Assembly (NCBI GenBank): GCA_016208425.1
Contig: JACQYA010000017.1
Coordinates: forward strand, 1-47,088
Direction of reading: 5' to 3'
Origin: Betaproteobacteria bacterium
Lineage (GTDB): Bacteria > Pseudomonadota > Gammaproteobacteria > Burkholderiales > Rhodocyclaceae
Length of the DNA: 47,088 bases
Positions 8,215 to 16,586 of this stretch are shown here, piece after piece. The notes beneath the pieces were generated by a model. It saw only the letters and a program-made list of their open reading frames with translations, was not told the DNA's origin and searched no databases. The first letter of the stretch is position 1; each line of letters begins with the position of its first letter. The position numbers were made by a program, and so were the translations under genes.

Positions 8215-11200
8215 ATGGCCCGCTCAACCGTCCACTACGCGGACAAGGAAACCAACAACATCCTCAAGAAGCTGCACAACAAGCTGCGACCGGCCGGTAC
8301 GCCGGTACAGCGGGTGGAATACATCATCGAGCTGCTGTTGCTGCGCATCTTCGAGGTCAAGCTGGTGCAAGACCCCGAGTTCGAGCAGTTGCGCGGCGCG
8401 TTCGCCGGCGAAAACGAGACGCTGCTGTTTTCCTCATTGTTGAGCCTGCCCAACGACCAGATTCTGGCCGCGCTCAACGCGCGCTTTTTCCCCTTCTATG
8501 CTCACATCCTGAGCCAGGCGCGCAAGGTGTGGCAAGGCAATCTCTCGACCAAGGTGCAGGATCAACTGATTCTGATCGAGGAGGTTTTCGGCAACTCGAA
8601 TTTCACCAACAACGTCACTAGCGGCAACATGGCCGAGATCATCGGGCTGGTGGCCGAACTCGACAGCGAACGACTGCTCAAGACCGATCTGCTGGGCGAT
8701 GCCATCGAATCGGCGCTTTCGGAAACCGGTGGCACCAAGGACATCGGCCTGCATCGCACCCCCGACCACATTCGGCAATTCATGGTCGGCCTGGCGGCGC
8801 CGACCTTCAAGTCCAGACTCTTCGATCCCGCAGTGGGCACCGGCGGCTTCATGTTCGACAGCTTCGAATATGTGCTCGAAGGCATCTACCGCGAAGGCCA
8901 CTGGCCCGGCGCCAAGGCGCACCCGGAACTGATTGCGTGGTTCAAGGACTGGTTCGACCGGCATCCGACGGCGCTTCCGCCCCATGAGGTGACTACCGAC
9001 TTTTACCGTACCGGCGTTGGCGGCATCGAATATCTGGGCATGGTGCGCAAGATGGCCGCCATCAATTTCTATGTACGCGGCCTCAACCCCGGCAACATCC
9101 AGCAAGGTGACGCGCTGGAAAAGTTTGGCACCGACATTCTGCCGGGCAGCAAATCCATCGTCATCGCCAACCCACCGTTCGGCGCGCAACGCGACAAGGA
9201 GTCCTACCCCAACGTCTGGAGCGAATACTCCACCGAGTCCGAGACCACCATCCTCTTCGTCAAGCTGATGCTGGAAACGCTGGAACCGGGCGGCGTCTGC
9301 GCCGTCATCGTTTCCGAAGGCTTTTTGACTTGGGACCAGAACAGCGCCCGCGCCCTGCGCCGCACCTTGCTCGAAGATTGCAAGCTGCAAGCCATCATCA
9401 GCCTGCCGCAGGGGCTGTTCGTCAGCAAGGGCGGGCAAGGGCCGAAAACCTCCATCCTGCTTTTCGTCAAGGGCCAGCCTACCGAACGGGTCTGGTTCTA
9501 CAAGGTCGGCAACGACGGCTACACCATGGGCACCAATCGCAAGCCCATCGCCGGCTGCCAACTGGTCGAAGCGCTCGATCTGTTCCACGATCATGTGCGC
9601 CAGGGCAAGGAACCGCCCGAGAGCCGGTATTCCTTCTGTATCCCCGCCGAATGGATCAAGACCCTCGATCCGCGTATCAAGGATCGTATCCGCGCCGAAA
9701 CGCGCGCCGACATGGCGGCGAAGGAAGCCGATGACCGCGCCAAGCAATTGGAAAAGTGGAATGCCCAGATCGCCGCGAAGAAGCTCACACCCGCCGAGCG
9801 CGATGAACGGCTAACCCAACATGCCGAGCTCTGGTTCGGCAAGACCGAAAACGACATCGCCCGCAAGATCGAGCGGGCGCACCTCTATTCCTTCAACCTG
9901 CCCAATTACCGCAGCAGTCTGAGCCTGGCGCAAATCAAGGCATGGAAGAGCTTTGCCGCCACCCGCGTGCGCGAAGGCAATGGCGAAATCACGCTGGAAG
10001 CAAAATACCGCGCCGTCGCCGCCGCTCGCACCGAGGAACTGGACGAGATGTTGTCGTCCCTAGATCCGAGACATACGCTGGAACTGGACTGGGCGCGGCA
10101 GTTTCTGGCCGGGGTGCCGGCAGAGGAGTTTGGACGGCATCCGCATCTGAACACCTTGCAGGAAGTAATTGCGTCGCAGGCAAAAGCAGCGCGCGTCCAA
10201 GTGAAAGAACTCATCAAGCCGCACCAGGAGAAAATCAAGAAAGACGACTACAGCGGCGCACTTCCAATTGTCGAGAAAATCAGTTTCGCCGACGGCCGCC
10301 TTCACTTCCGGGAAGAGCGCGAAACCGGGATGGATTTATACAAGGCGTGCAAGGGCGATCTTGTCACTTCAAAAATCAACCTGCATCAAGGGGCGCTCGC
10401 GCTTGCGCCGTGCGATCTGGTCACCTCGACGCATTACCTGCCCTACGAGATAAACGCAACCGATGTTGATCCGGGGTATCTGGTTGCCGTGCTTCGTTCC
10501 CCGCAGTTTCGCGCGCTGATTGATGCGCAGAAGAACAGCGGAATCAAGAACGAGCAGGGAGCAGAATTCCTGGGTGAGTTTGAGATACCCATTCCAGATC
10601 GCAAAGTGCAAGAAGGACTGGTTAAAGCCATACAGAGGGCTACCGATTTTGCGAAGGGGTTGCAGCTAGTGAAGGCCAGCCTACCCGATGTCCAGATTAC
10701 CGGTGATGTTGGCGAGTTCCGCCAATTGAGAGAGTCGGTTCGCGATACAAAGAATGGTTGGTCGCCCAAGTGCTTGGGCGGAAGCACTCGCGTGCTTTCC
10801 CTTGCCTGCTTGAAACGTGGCGCGATTGACTTCGGCGAGGTCAAATTTACCGATGAGACACGGCCGGACATTGACCGTTTTTTTGTCAAAGAAGGCGATT
10901 TCTTTTACAGCCGAGGAAACACTCCGGAACTGGTGGCTCTGGCCGGGATTGCCCGGCAGGTAAAAGAATCAGTTGTGTTCCCTGACTTACTTACACGGGT
11001 TCGATTCGACGAAACATTGATTCTTCCTGAGTATGCTGTATGGCTGTTTAACTCGAATTTTGGGCGAGCCTATTTCGGCGCTGTCCCACCTGGCGCATCG
11101 CCTTCTATGGTGAAGGTGTCACAGGATTACATGGAAGCGTTTTTGGTCCCGTTGATGGGAGACTTAACGCGGCAGCGTAAAATCATCAGTCAAGTGCAGG

Positions 11201-11292
11201 AGCGACAACAGGTTTTGTCTGCAATGGAAGTGATGGCAAGGCAACTGCTATCAACGTCAGAGTTGCTGCGGAATTCAATCTGGGAATCCTGA
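8215..11292 (+). CDS. hsdM: Type I RM methylase-specificity fusion (HsdM-HsdS)
   Basis: A 1,025-residue protein counted from ATG 8215, which lies inside the island; an upstream TTG (8164) lies in the host gene and is not credible. Residues 1-600 are an N6-adenine methylase: an N-terminal helical domain, SAM motif I DPAVGTGGF (204-212) and catalytic NPPF (319-322). A helical charged linker follows. Residues about 610-1025 contain two HsdS-like target-recognition units: GDLVTSKIN with a closing IPIPDRKVQEGLVKAI (about 670-810) and GDFFYSRGNTPE with a closing TRQRKIISQVQ (about 845-1005), each followed by a helix. Methylation and two-part target recognition are thus on one chain, and no separate hsdS exists here. 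The second recognition unit looks more AT-rich than its surroundings, as expected for exchangeable domains. hsdR follows after 2 nt. Confidence 0.9.
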   Translation: MARSTVHYADKETNNILKKLHNKLRPAGTPVQRVEYIIELLLLRIFEVKLVQDPEFEQLRGAFAGENETLLFSSLLSLPNDQILAALNARFFPFYAHILSQARKVWQGNLSTKVQDQLILIEEVFGNSNFTNNVTSGNMAEIIGLVAELDSERLLKTDLLGDAIESALSETGGTKDIGLHRTPDHIRQFMVGLAAPTFKSRLFDPAVGTGGFMFDSFEYVLEGIYREGHWPGAKAHPELIAWFKDWFDRHPTALPPHEVTTDFYRTGVGGIEYLGMVRKMAAINFYVRGLNPGNIQQGDALEKFGTDILPGSKSIVIANPPFGAQRDKESYPNVWSEYSTESETTILFVKLMLETLEPGGVCAVIVSEGFLTWDQNSARALRRTLLEDCKLQAIISLPQGLFVSKGGQGPKTSILLFVKGQPTERVWFYKVGNDGYTMGTNRKPIAGCQLVEALDLFHDHVRQGKEPPESRYSFCIPAEWIKTLDPRIKDRIRAETRADMAAKEADDRAKQLEKWNAQIAAKKLTPAERDERLTQHAELWFGKTENDIARKIERAHLYSFNLPNYRSSLSLAQIKAWKSFAATRVREGNGEITLEAKYRAVAAARTEELDEMLSSLDPRHTLELDWARQFLAGVPAEEFGRHPHLNTLQEVIASQAKAARVQVKELIKPHQEKIKKDDYSGALPIVEKISFADGRLHFREERETGMDLYKACKGDLVTSKINLHQGALALAPCDLVTSTHYLPYEINATDVDPGYLVAVLRSPQFRALIDAQKNSGIKNEQGAEFLGEFEIPIPDRKVQEGLVKAIQRATDFAKGLQLVKASLPDVQITGDVGEFRQLRESVRDTKNGWSPKCLGGSTRVLSLACLKRGAIDFGEVKFTDETRPDIDRFFVKEGDFFYSRGNTPELVALAGIARQVKESVVFPDLLTRVRFDETLILPEYAVWLFNSNFGRAYFGAVPPGASPSMVKVSQDYMEAFLVPLMGDLTRQRKIISQVQERQQVLSAMEVMARQLLSTSELLRNSIWES

Positions 11293-11294
11293 CC

Positions 11295-13697
11295 ATGCCC
11301 AAGCCCACGAAAACCGGCGTCTTCGACAACGAGGCTTCAACGGTGGACCTCAAGGTTTACGACATCTTGAAGGCTCTGGACTGGCGGCTGGGCGACACGT
11401 TGCTCTATCAGCCCAGCTACGTGCTGACCGAGGACGAGCAGAAGGACTATCCCGGCAGCAAGTCGATCAAGCCGGATTTCGTGTTGCAGGATTTGCAGGG
11501 TTTCGCGCTGGCGGTGATCGAGAACAAGCTGGACGATCCGCGCAAGGCGCTGCCCAAGCTGCGGCTCAAATACAGCCGTTTGCTCAAACCCCGTTTCCTC
11601 TATGCCTGCGCGGCCGATGGCGCGGGCGGAATGAACGTGCTGTTTTTCGACCTCGCCTGGCGCGGTGTGGATGCAGCGGATTTCCGCGTCGTCGATGGCT
11701 TTATGTCCTTGACGGATGTGAAGCTCAAGATCGAGCAGGACCGGCTGAAACGACAGCAGCAGGAAATCAGCATCGACACGACGCTGGCCGGCGGCTTCGA
11801 CCCGGCGGCGGGGAAAGCGCGCACCTACCAACTGGATTGCATCCGCACGCTGCTCGATCATTACCGCGACGGCAAGATGAAGATGCTGGTGCACATGGCC
11901 ACCGGTCTGGGCAAAACGCGAACCATGGTCGCCTTCGCCAAGGCGCTGCTCGATCATGCGCTGGCCCGGCGCATCCTCTTCGTAGTGGATCGGCGCACGT
12001 TGGCTCGGCAGGCGATCAATAAAGGGTTCCGGCTGCTCACGCCGACCTACAACAGCCACTGGATCACCTCGGCGAGTTGGCGCGCGCACAAGAACAAGAA
12101 TATCCATGCGGTGGTGATCGACACGCTCGAACTGCTTTACGACAAGATTCCGAGCAATTTCTACGATCTCATCATTGTGGATGAATGCCACCGTTCGATC
12201 ACGGTCAATCGCAATCTGGTGTTCGATCATTTCGTCTGCCCGCGCGTCGGCCTGACGGCCACCCCGCGCATTGCCGTGCCGCCCAAGGGCGGCAAGCTCA
12301 ACGATGATGACGCCGCGATCAACGATACCTATCGACTGTTCGGCTGCGCGAGCGGGGCGCCGGATTTCGAGTTCAACCTTGACCGAGGCATCGACGAGGG
12401 CTTCTTGGCGCCGTATCGCAAGGAAGAGCACATTACCGCGCTGACCAAGGAAGCGATGGAAAGCGGGGTGCTCTACGACCACTTGCTCGACCCGGAAACC
12501 CGCGCGCGCATCGAATTAGGCGCGGAACAAAAGATCGAACTCGAACGATTGAACAAGCGCATCTTGAGCGACGAACAAGCGAACCGCTGGGCGGAGATCA
12601 TCCGCAAGGAAACCGAGTACGGCGAAAAGCTGCTGCTGTTCGCCGCCAGCCAGGCGCACTGCCTGATGCTGGTGAAGGCGATCAATACTGCCTTCAACGA
12701 TTCCGGCCAGAGCCCGCGTTACGCCGAGGCGATTATTTCTGAAAACGACGACATCAACGAATCGCTCAAGGAATGGTTTGATCGGCCCTACTCGAATCCG
12801 CGCATCGTGGTGTCGGTGGACATCATGAGCACCGGCGTCGATATTCCGTGCCTGCGTTACATCGCCTTTGGCGCGCTGACCCAATCGGTCGGCAAGTATT
12901 TGCAGATGCTGGGGCGCGGCACCCGGCTCGATCCGAAAACCGGCAAGTTCAGTTTCAAGATTCTCGATTTCGTCGGCTTGTGCAGGAAAATGAACGACAA
13001 CGGCAAGGGCACGGCCAAGCCGAACGAAAAGGTGGTCAAGCCAGGCGCTGGCGACAATGGCGGTGGTGGGGGCGGCGGCATCACGGTTGATGGCATTCTC
13101 GACAACCCCGATCCGGCCAGCCTGATACAGCGGGTTCTGATGACTGACGACGGCATCAGGTTCGTCGACAACCTGCCCATCGCCAAGGCGCGCGAACTGT
13201 TCGAGGAAGGCGTCAAATCAACGATGGACCCACGGATTGCGCTGCTGCGGCGCAAAGCATGGGAAGACAAGGACTATCAGCCGACCGAGGAAGAGCTGGC
13301 GCTTATCAGGGATTGGGTAGCTGCGCCCGACGTGATTCTTTCCGAGGAACAGTTGCAGCGGATTTACGAATACCCGGCCGGTTCGGTCTGGGATTTCTTT
13401 TTGGCGGTACTTGGCGTGAGGAAGATACCCACCACGCGCGAACGCATCGAGGCAGGTTTCGATAGCTATCTGGAGCTATACAATTTCACCGACGAGCAAA
13501 CCACGGCGCTACGCAAGATCAAGGATGTTTTTGTCGCCAACCTTTCGTCGCATGGGCGGGTCGATCTCGACACGATCTTCGCCGACCCGATTTATGCCCG
13601 GCTGATAGGCGACTTCGAGGATATCAACCGCAAGTTCGACGGAAAATTGCGTGAAGTAGTGGAGGGAATGCGGGGCTGTTTCAGGAAGGCTGCGTGA
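11295..13697 (+). CDS. hsdR: Type I restriction endonuclease subunit R (helicase-nuclease)
   Basis: An 800-residue motor and nuclease subunit that cuts unmethylated DNA after translocation. The N-terminal PD-(D/E)xK nuclease is visible as KPDF (Asp61), then 14 residues later E76-N-K78. The superfamily 2 helicase follows: Walker A ATGLGKT (about 202-208), Walker B DECH (296-299), motif III LTATPR, and the C-terminal helicase motifs STGVDIP and QMLGRGTRLDP. A glycine run after the helicase is probably a linker to the C-terminal domain that contacts the methylase. ATG 11295 is 2 nt after the hsdM stop, and the hsdR stop overlaps the GTG of the next gene, so the three genes are one transcription unit. 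Confidence 0.93.
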   Translation: MPKPTKTGVFDNEASTVDLKVYDILKALDWRLGDTLLYQPSYVLTEDEQKDYPGSKSIKPDFVLQDLQGFALAVIENKLDDPRKALPKLRLKYSRLLKPRFLYACAADGAGGMNVLFFDLAWRGVDAADFRVVDGFMSLTDVKLKIEQDRLKRQQQEISIDTTLAGGFDPAAGKARTYQLDCIRTLLDHYRDGKMKMLVHMATGLGKTRTMVAFAKALLDHALARRILFVVDRRTLARQAINKGFRLLTPTYNSHWITSASWRAHKNKNIHAVVIDTLELLYDKIPSNFYDLIIVDECHRSITVNRNLVFDHFVCPRVGLTATPRIAVPPKGGKLNDDDAAINDTYRLFGCASGAPDFEFNLDRGIDEGFLAPYRKEEHITALTKEAMESGVLYDHLLDPETRARIELGAEQKIELERLNKRILSDEQANRWAEIIRKETEYGEKLLLFAASQAHCLMLVKAINTAFNDSGQSPRYAEAIISENDDINESLKEWFDRPYSNPRIVVSVDIMSTGVDIPCLRYIAFGALTQSVGKYLQMLGRGTRLDPKTGKFSFKILDFVGLCRKMNDNGKGTAKPNEKVVKPGAGDNGGGGGGGITVDGILDNPDPASLIQRVLMTDDGIRFVDNLPIAKARELFEEGVKSTMDPRIALLRRKAWEDKDYQPTEEELALIRDWVAAPDVILSEEQLQRIYEYPAGSVWDFFLAVLGVRKIPTTRERIEAGFDSYLELYNFTDEQTTALRKIKDVFVANLSSHGRVDLDTIFADPIYARLIGDFEDINRKFDGKLREVVEGMRGCFRKAA

Positions 13698-15017
13698 ACA
13701 AGCCGGATTTTCTGCGGTAGTTCAACCGGAGTTTCTGGAAGGCGTTTTCTCACAGCACGTTCCCCATCGAAATTCCAAAAACCCCGGCAGAGAAAGCTGC
13801 ACTGGTTGAGTCGGTATACGACGACATTGCATCTGCGCGTTACGCACCCGGTATTCCCGAGGCCGAGCTGGTCATGAACAAGGGGCATGGTGTAGCGCGT
13901 ACCGTTCCTGTTTTCGGCGTCCGCGACTATTGCGTCTACTACTTCTGCATCAAGGAACTCGAAGACGTACTGTGCGGAAATCGCACGCCGGGAGAACGAC
14001 GAAATTGAAGGCGACGCCACTGCCTACGGGCGCTACTCGTTCAATCCACAGGCATGGACACATGCCTTCGGCGAATTCAACGCGCTGCTGTTCGCGCAGC
14101 TTGATCCAAGCCATTACGCCCATGTGTTGCAACTCGACCTGTCGAATTTCTACGACTGTGTGCGCCTGGACATTCTGGAGCGCTGGATACGCGAACACTC
14201 GCCTGCGGACAAGGGCTGGGTGATCGCGTTGCTGTTCTATTTCCTCAATCACTGGAACCGTCGCAACACCGGCCTGCACCCGCAGGCGGTCGGCTTGCCC
14301 CAGGATGCTTTGGCCGATTGCTCGCGCATCCTGTCCAATTTCTACCTGCAAAAGTATGACCAGTTCGCGTCTGACATTTGCACCCAGGCGGGAGCAACGT
14401 ACTTTCGCTACGCAGACGACCAGATGATCTTGCTGAACGATCCGAGCAAGATCGACAACCTCTTGCTCTTGCTTACCCGGAACCTCGACCGCTTCGGCCT
14501 GCGGGTGAATCAGAAGAAGGTGAATTTGTGGCAAACGCCCGATCTGATCCGACACCGCTGCCGAGAGATTCAGGCGATTTTCGCCACCAAGGGCGACAAG
14601 CAGAACCCGGCGCTGGTGCGGAAATTCGTCGATGCCTATCTGGCGCTGACACCAACAGAACTCGCCGACACCTGGAACGGGAGCCTGCCGCTACTCAATC
14701 GCATGCTGTGGGCCAAGCTCGATTCACTGCCGCGCAGCCTGTTTAACAAAATGATGGTTCGGCTCACGGCAGAGCGGTTTCTGCTTCAGGCCGACGCTCA
14801 AAAACTGAAGCGTCTCAGCAAACTAAATGCGCTACGCACTTCCCCCGTCGACCTCGATAAACGGATTCGAACCATCGCCAGCAGGACGGTGCATAACGCT
14901 TTCCACCACGAGGCGCGCAGCTTCGCCCACGAGATCGGGAATGCGTCTCTCCAGACGTTTCTCATCCAACGTATCGACGAGTTGAGCCGCATCATGCAGT
15001 CGAATATCGTGGAGTAG
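13694..15017 (+). pseudogene. Reverse transcriptase of an uncharacterised defence-type group, disrupted
   Basis: GTG 13694 overlaps the hsdR stop (GTGA). The frame reads eight codons (V-N-K-P-D-F-L-R), then TAG at 13718-13720, then continues with clear protein sequence (FNRSFWKAFSHSTFPIEIP, VRDYCVYYFCIKELEDVL) until about 13975. There the coding frame switches; from about 13983 it reads RRENDEIEGDATAYGRYSF and on to the stop at 15015-15017. The polymerase core is unmistakable: motif A LQLDLSNFYD (from 14127) and catalytic YADD (14409-14420), then a helical C-terminal domain of about 200 residues. The break after CGNRTP probably removed about 10 codons, since related proteins as I recall them have extra residues there. 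I assign it to the broad unknown-group/defence RTs (DRT or Abi-like), without a subfamily. It is not a group II intron RT; no maturase or endonuclease domain is seen. Confidence 0.75.
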
Positions 15018-15243
15018 TGGTGCGCGCCAACGACGGCCAAAAGTCGGCGACACGGCGGTAGCGCGCAAATGACAACAGCCAGTCAATGGTGACCGCTGGG
15101 CTGCTCGGTCAATGTTCCGACTCGGCAGGTTGTGTCGCCAGGGTTGCCCCCGTTCGACGAACTGCTCGCGCCGTAATCGACGCGATCATAGCAGGGTCAC
15201 CGTTCGCCACCGCGAAGGGGCTTACCGAAAATACCCAATACGG

Positions 15244-15249
15244 TATACT
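15244..15249 (+). promoter_or_regulatory. Candidate -10 box of the toxin-antitoxin operon
   Basis: TATACT ends 6 nt before the toxin ATG at 15256, so a transcript starting at the usual distance would begin at or next to the start codon (leaderless). The -35 region is weak (CTTACC at 15221). TACC at 15232 and GGTA at 15242 face each other around the start of the box and could form part of an autoregulatory operator. Confidence 0.45.
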
Positions 15250-15255
15250 CATCCC

Positions 15256-15633
15256 ATGAACTCCCTATCCCGCCAAGAGCGTCCGCTGCACTGGATTGGT
15301 TCTGCCAAGCGCGATCTGCTGGATTTTCCCGGCGACGTGGTTAGTGATTTTGGCTATGGCTTGGGTGTTGTGCAGTTGGGCGGCCAGCCGCCAGCGGCGA
15401 AGCCGTGGAAGGGCGAGGGGTCGGGCGTGTTCGAGTTGGTCGAGGATCATCGTGGCGACACCTATCGGGTAGCCTACACGGTGCGGTTCGCGAAGGCGGT
15501 ATATGTGCTGCACTGCTTCCAGAAGAAATCGCCTTCCGGTATCCGTACCGCCAAGACCGATGTCGACCTGATCCATGAACGATTGAAGTTGGCCCGCAAT
15601 GACTACGAGGTGCGCTATGGCAAAGAAGACTGA
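15256..15633 (+). CDS. higB: RelE/HigB-superfamily toxin (Gp49-like)
   Basis: A 125-residue protein of the phage Gp49-like / DUF891 toxin family, predicted ribosome-dependent mRNA interferases. Signature stretches are RPLHWIGSAKRDLLDFP at the start, AKPWKGEGSGVFELVEDH in the middle and YRVAYTVRFAKAVYVLHCFQKKS near the end, where the basic Lys and Arg residues used for RNA cleavage are usually found. No signal peptide or membrane segment. The gene order is toxin before antitoxin, typical of HigBA, and the last 17 nt overlap the antitoxin gene. The ATG at 15256 has no good Shine-Dalgarno but lies just behind a -10-like box. Confidence 0.85.
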   Translation: MNSLSRQERPLHWIGSAKRDLLDFPGDVVSDFGYGLGVVQLGGQPPAAKPWKGEGSGVFELVEDHRGDTYRVAYTVRFAKAVYVLHCFQKKSPSGIRTAKTDVDLIHERLKLARNDYEVRYGKED

Positions 15634-15952
15634 TATGGGGGACGTGGGCACGGGCGACGTGTTCAAGGACCTCGGCTTTTCCGATGCCGACGAACGCAAG
15701 CTGCGCACGCAACTGGCGATGCGCATCAACGATCTGATCAAGGAGCGCAAACTCACCCAGACGGCGGTCGCCGAAATTTTTGGCATCCCGCAGCCACATA
15801 TTTCCGAGCTGCGGAATTACAAGCTCAGCCGCTTTTCATCCGAGCGCCTGCTATATTTCATTACCCAGCTCGACCAGGATGTGGAGATCGTCATTCGCCC
15901 GAAGGCGGCGAATCATGCGGCGGGCTTGGTGTCGGTGCTGGTCGCGGCCTGA
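15617..15952 (+). CDS. higA: HigA-type XRE antitoxin
   Basis: A 111-residue helix-turn-helix protein. The HTH is LTQTAVAEIFGIPQPHISEL (about residues 50-70), followed by LSRFSSERLLYFITQLDQDVEIVI, the dimerisation segment usual for antitoxins paired with Gp49-like toxins. It should bind and neutralise the toxin and repress the shared promoter. ATG 15617 lies inside the end of the toxin gene (17-nt overlap), so translation is coupled. The pair may stabilise the island, and is its only regulator candidate. Confidence 0.87.
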   Translation: MAKKTDMGDVGTGDVFKDLGFSDADERKLRTQLAMRINDLIKERKLTQTAVAEIFGIPQPHISELRNYKLSRFSSERLLYFITQLDQDVEIVIRPKAANHAAGLVSVLVAA

Positions 15953-16062
15953 GTTCTGCCCGCGTCAGATCGTTATTTCCGCCGACCGCTTGCGCCGTAT
16001 TGGCGTCACCACGGCGGCCGTAGTCTCGCCCGCAGGCTGGGCGCAGTAGTCGGCTCATGCCT

Positions 16063-16578
16063 TCACTCCACACGCTTGTCGATCAGATCGCCGCGCCGGT
16101 AAGCGGCTTCCACCTTGTCCGGCAGTCTGCGCGCCAGCGCGTGCTCGCAGACCTCGCGCGGGAAGTTGGTCGATTCCGCGCACCAGTCGCGGAAGGTGGA
16201 GCGGAAGCCATGCACGGTAATGTCGGTGCGCTTCATCCGCCGCAGTACGGCGGTAAGGCTCATGTCCGACAGGGGTTGCGTCCCTTTGATGCAGGAGAAG
16301 ACCAGATCGCCCTCGCACGGCTGTTCGTTGAGCAACGCGATGGCCGATGCTGCGAGCAGCACGCGGCGTTCCTTGGCCATCTTGATGCGCTCGGCCGGCA
16401 CGATCCACAGGTCGGCATCGTTCCGCCCAGGCCGCACCACGCGCCCCGCCGGAACGGGTGGCGGTAAGGATGGCGAACTCAAGAGCCCGCGCTGCCGTGC
16501 CGACCTGCTCGTGTAGTTTGACCATGAATGCGCCGATCTCGCGCCACGGCAGCGCAGGGTGATGCACGACCTTGGTTA
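16063..16578 (-). pseudogene. Tyrosine integrase, C-terminal fragment with frameshift
   Basis: Read leftward from the island's right end. The first part (about 16570 to 16430) gives HHPALPWREIGAFMVKLH and ARALEFAILTATRSG, the core of a P4-type phage integrase including the catalytic Arg of TATRSG. The frame then shifts and the rest (about 16425 to 16063) gives DADLWIVPAERIKMAKE, VHGFRSTFRDW (His-x-x-Arg) and EAAYRRGDL with the nucleophilic Tyr. The N-terminal arm-binding and part of the core domain are absent because the element stops at the junction, and the last residues after DKR also look lost. So it is a dead remnant. Its presence shows that the island, or an ancestor of it, was once integrase-borne. 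Confidence 0.85.
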
Positions 16579-16586
16579 TATTCCTA
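16579..16586 (+). repeat. Right 8-bp direct repeat TATTCCTA flanking the defence island
   Basis: The partner of the octamer at 8172-8179. It sits immediately before GTTCCCGAA, where the right half of the PNPOx-like gene resumes in phase (F-L-V-P-E-L). The bases to its left belong to the integrase remnant. Confidence 0.8.

Larger units (their letters stand above)
8172..16586. mobile_element. Integrated defence island of about 8.4 kb (type I RM, RT, TA, integrase remnant)
   Basis: A segment inserted into a PNPOx-like gene. One copy of TATTCCTA plus cargo is 8,407 bp. Cargo in order: fused HsdM-HsdS, HsdR, a broken reverse transcriptase, HigBA-type toxin-antitoxin, and a leftward integrase C-terminal fragment ending at the right junction. 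No tRNA gene adjoins either end and I found no clear terminal inverted repeats (left interior TACACTTCC, right interior reads TAACCAAGG inward). Because the integrase is cut at the junction, the present element cannot encode its own excision. Boundaries follow from the interrupted host gene, not from composition. Confidence 0.8.

Noticed and set aside
15018-15255. A non-coding RNA partner of the reverse transcriptase in the gap before the toxin gene
   Set aside because: Some defence RTs use adjacent RNAs, but I see no strong conserved-looking fold here and cannot compare homologues, so it is not called.
8172-16586. Terminal inverted repeats at the island ends, or a tRNA attachment site
   Set aside because: Inward-reading ends (TACACTTCC and TAACCAAGG) share no convincing pairing, and no tRNA-like fold was seen on either side.
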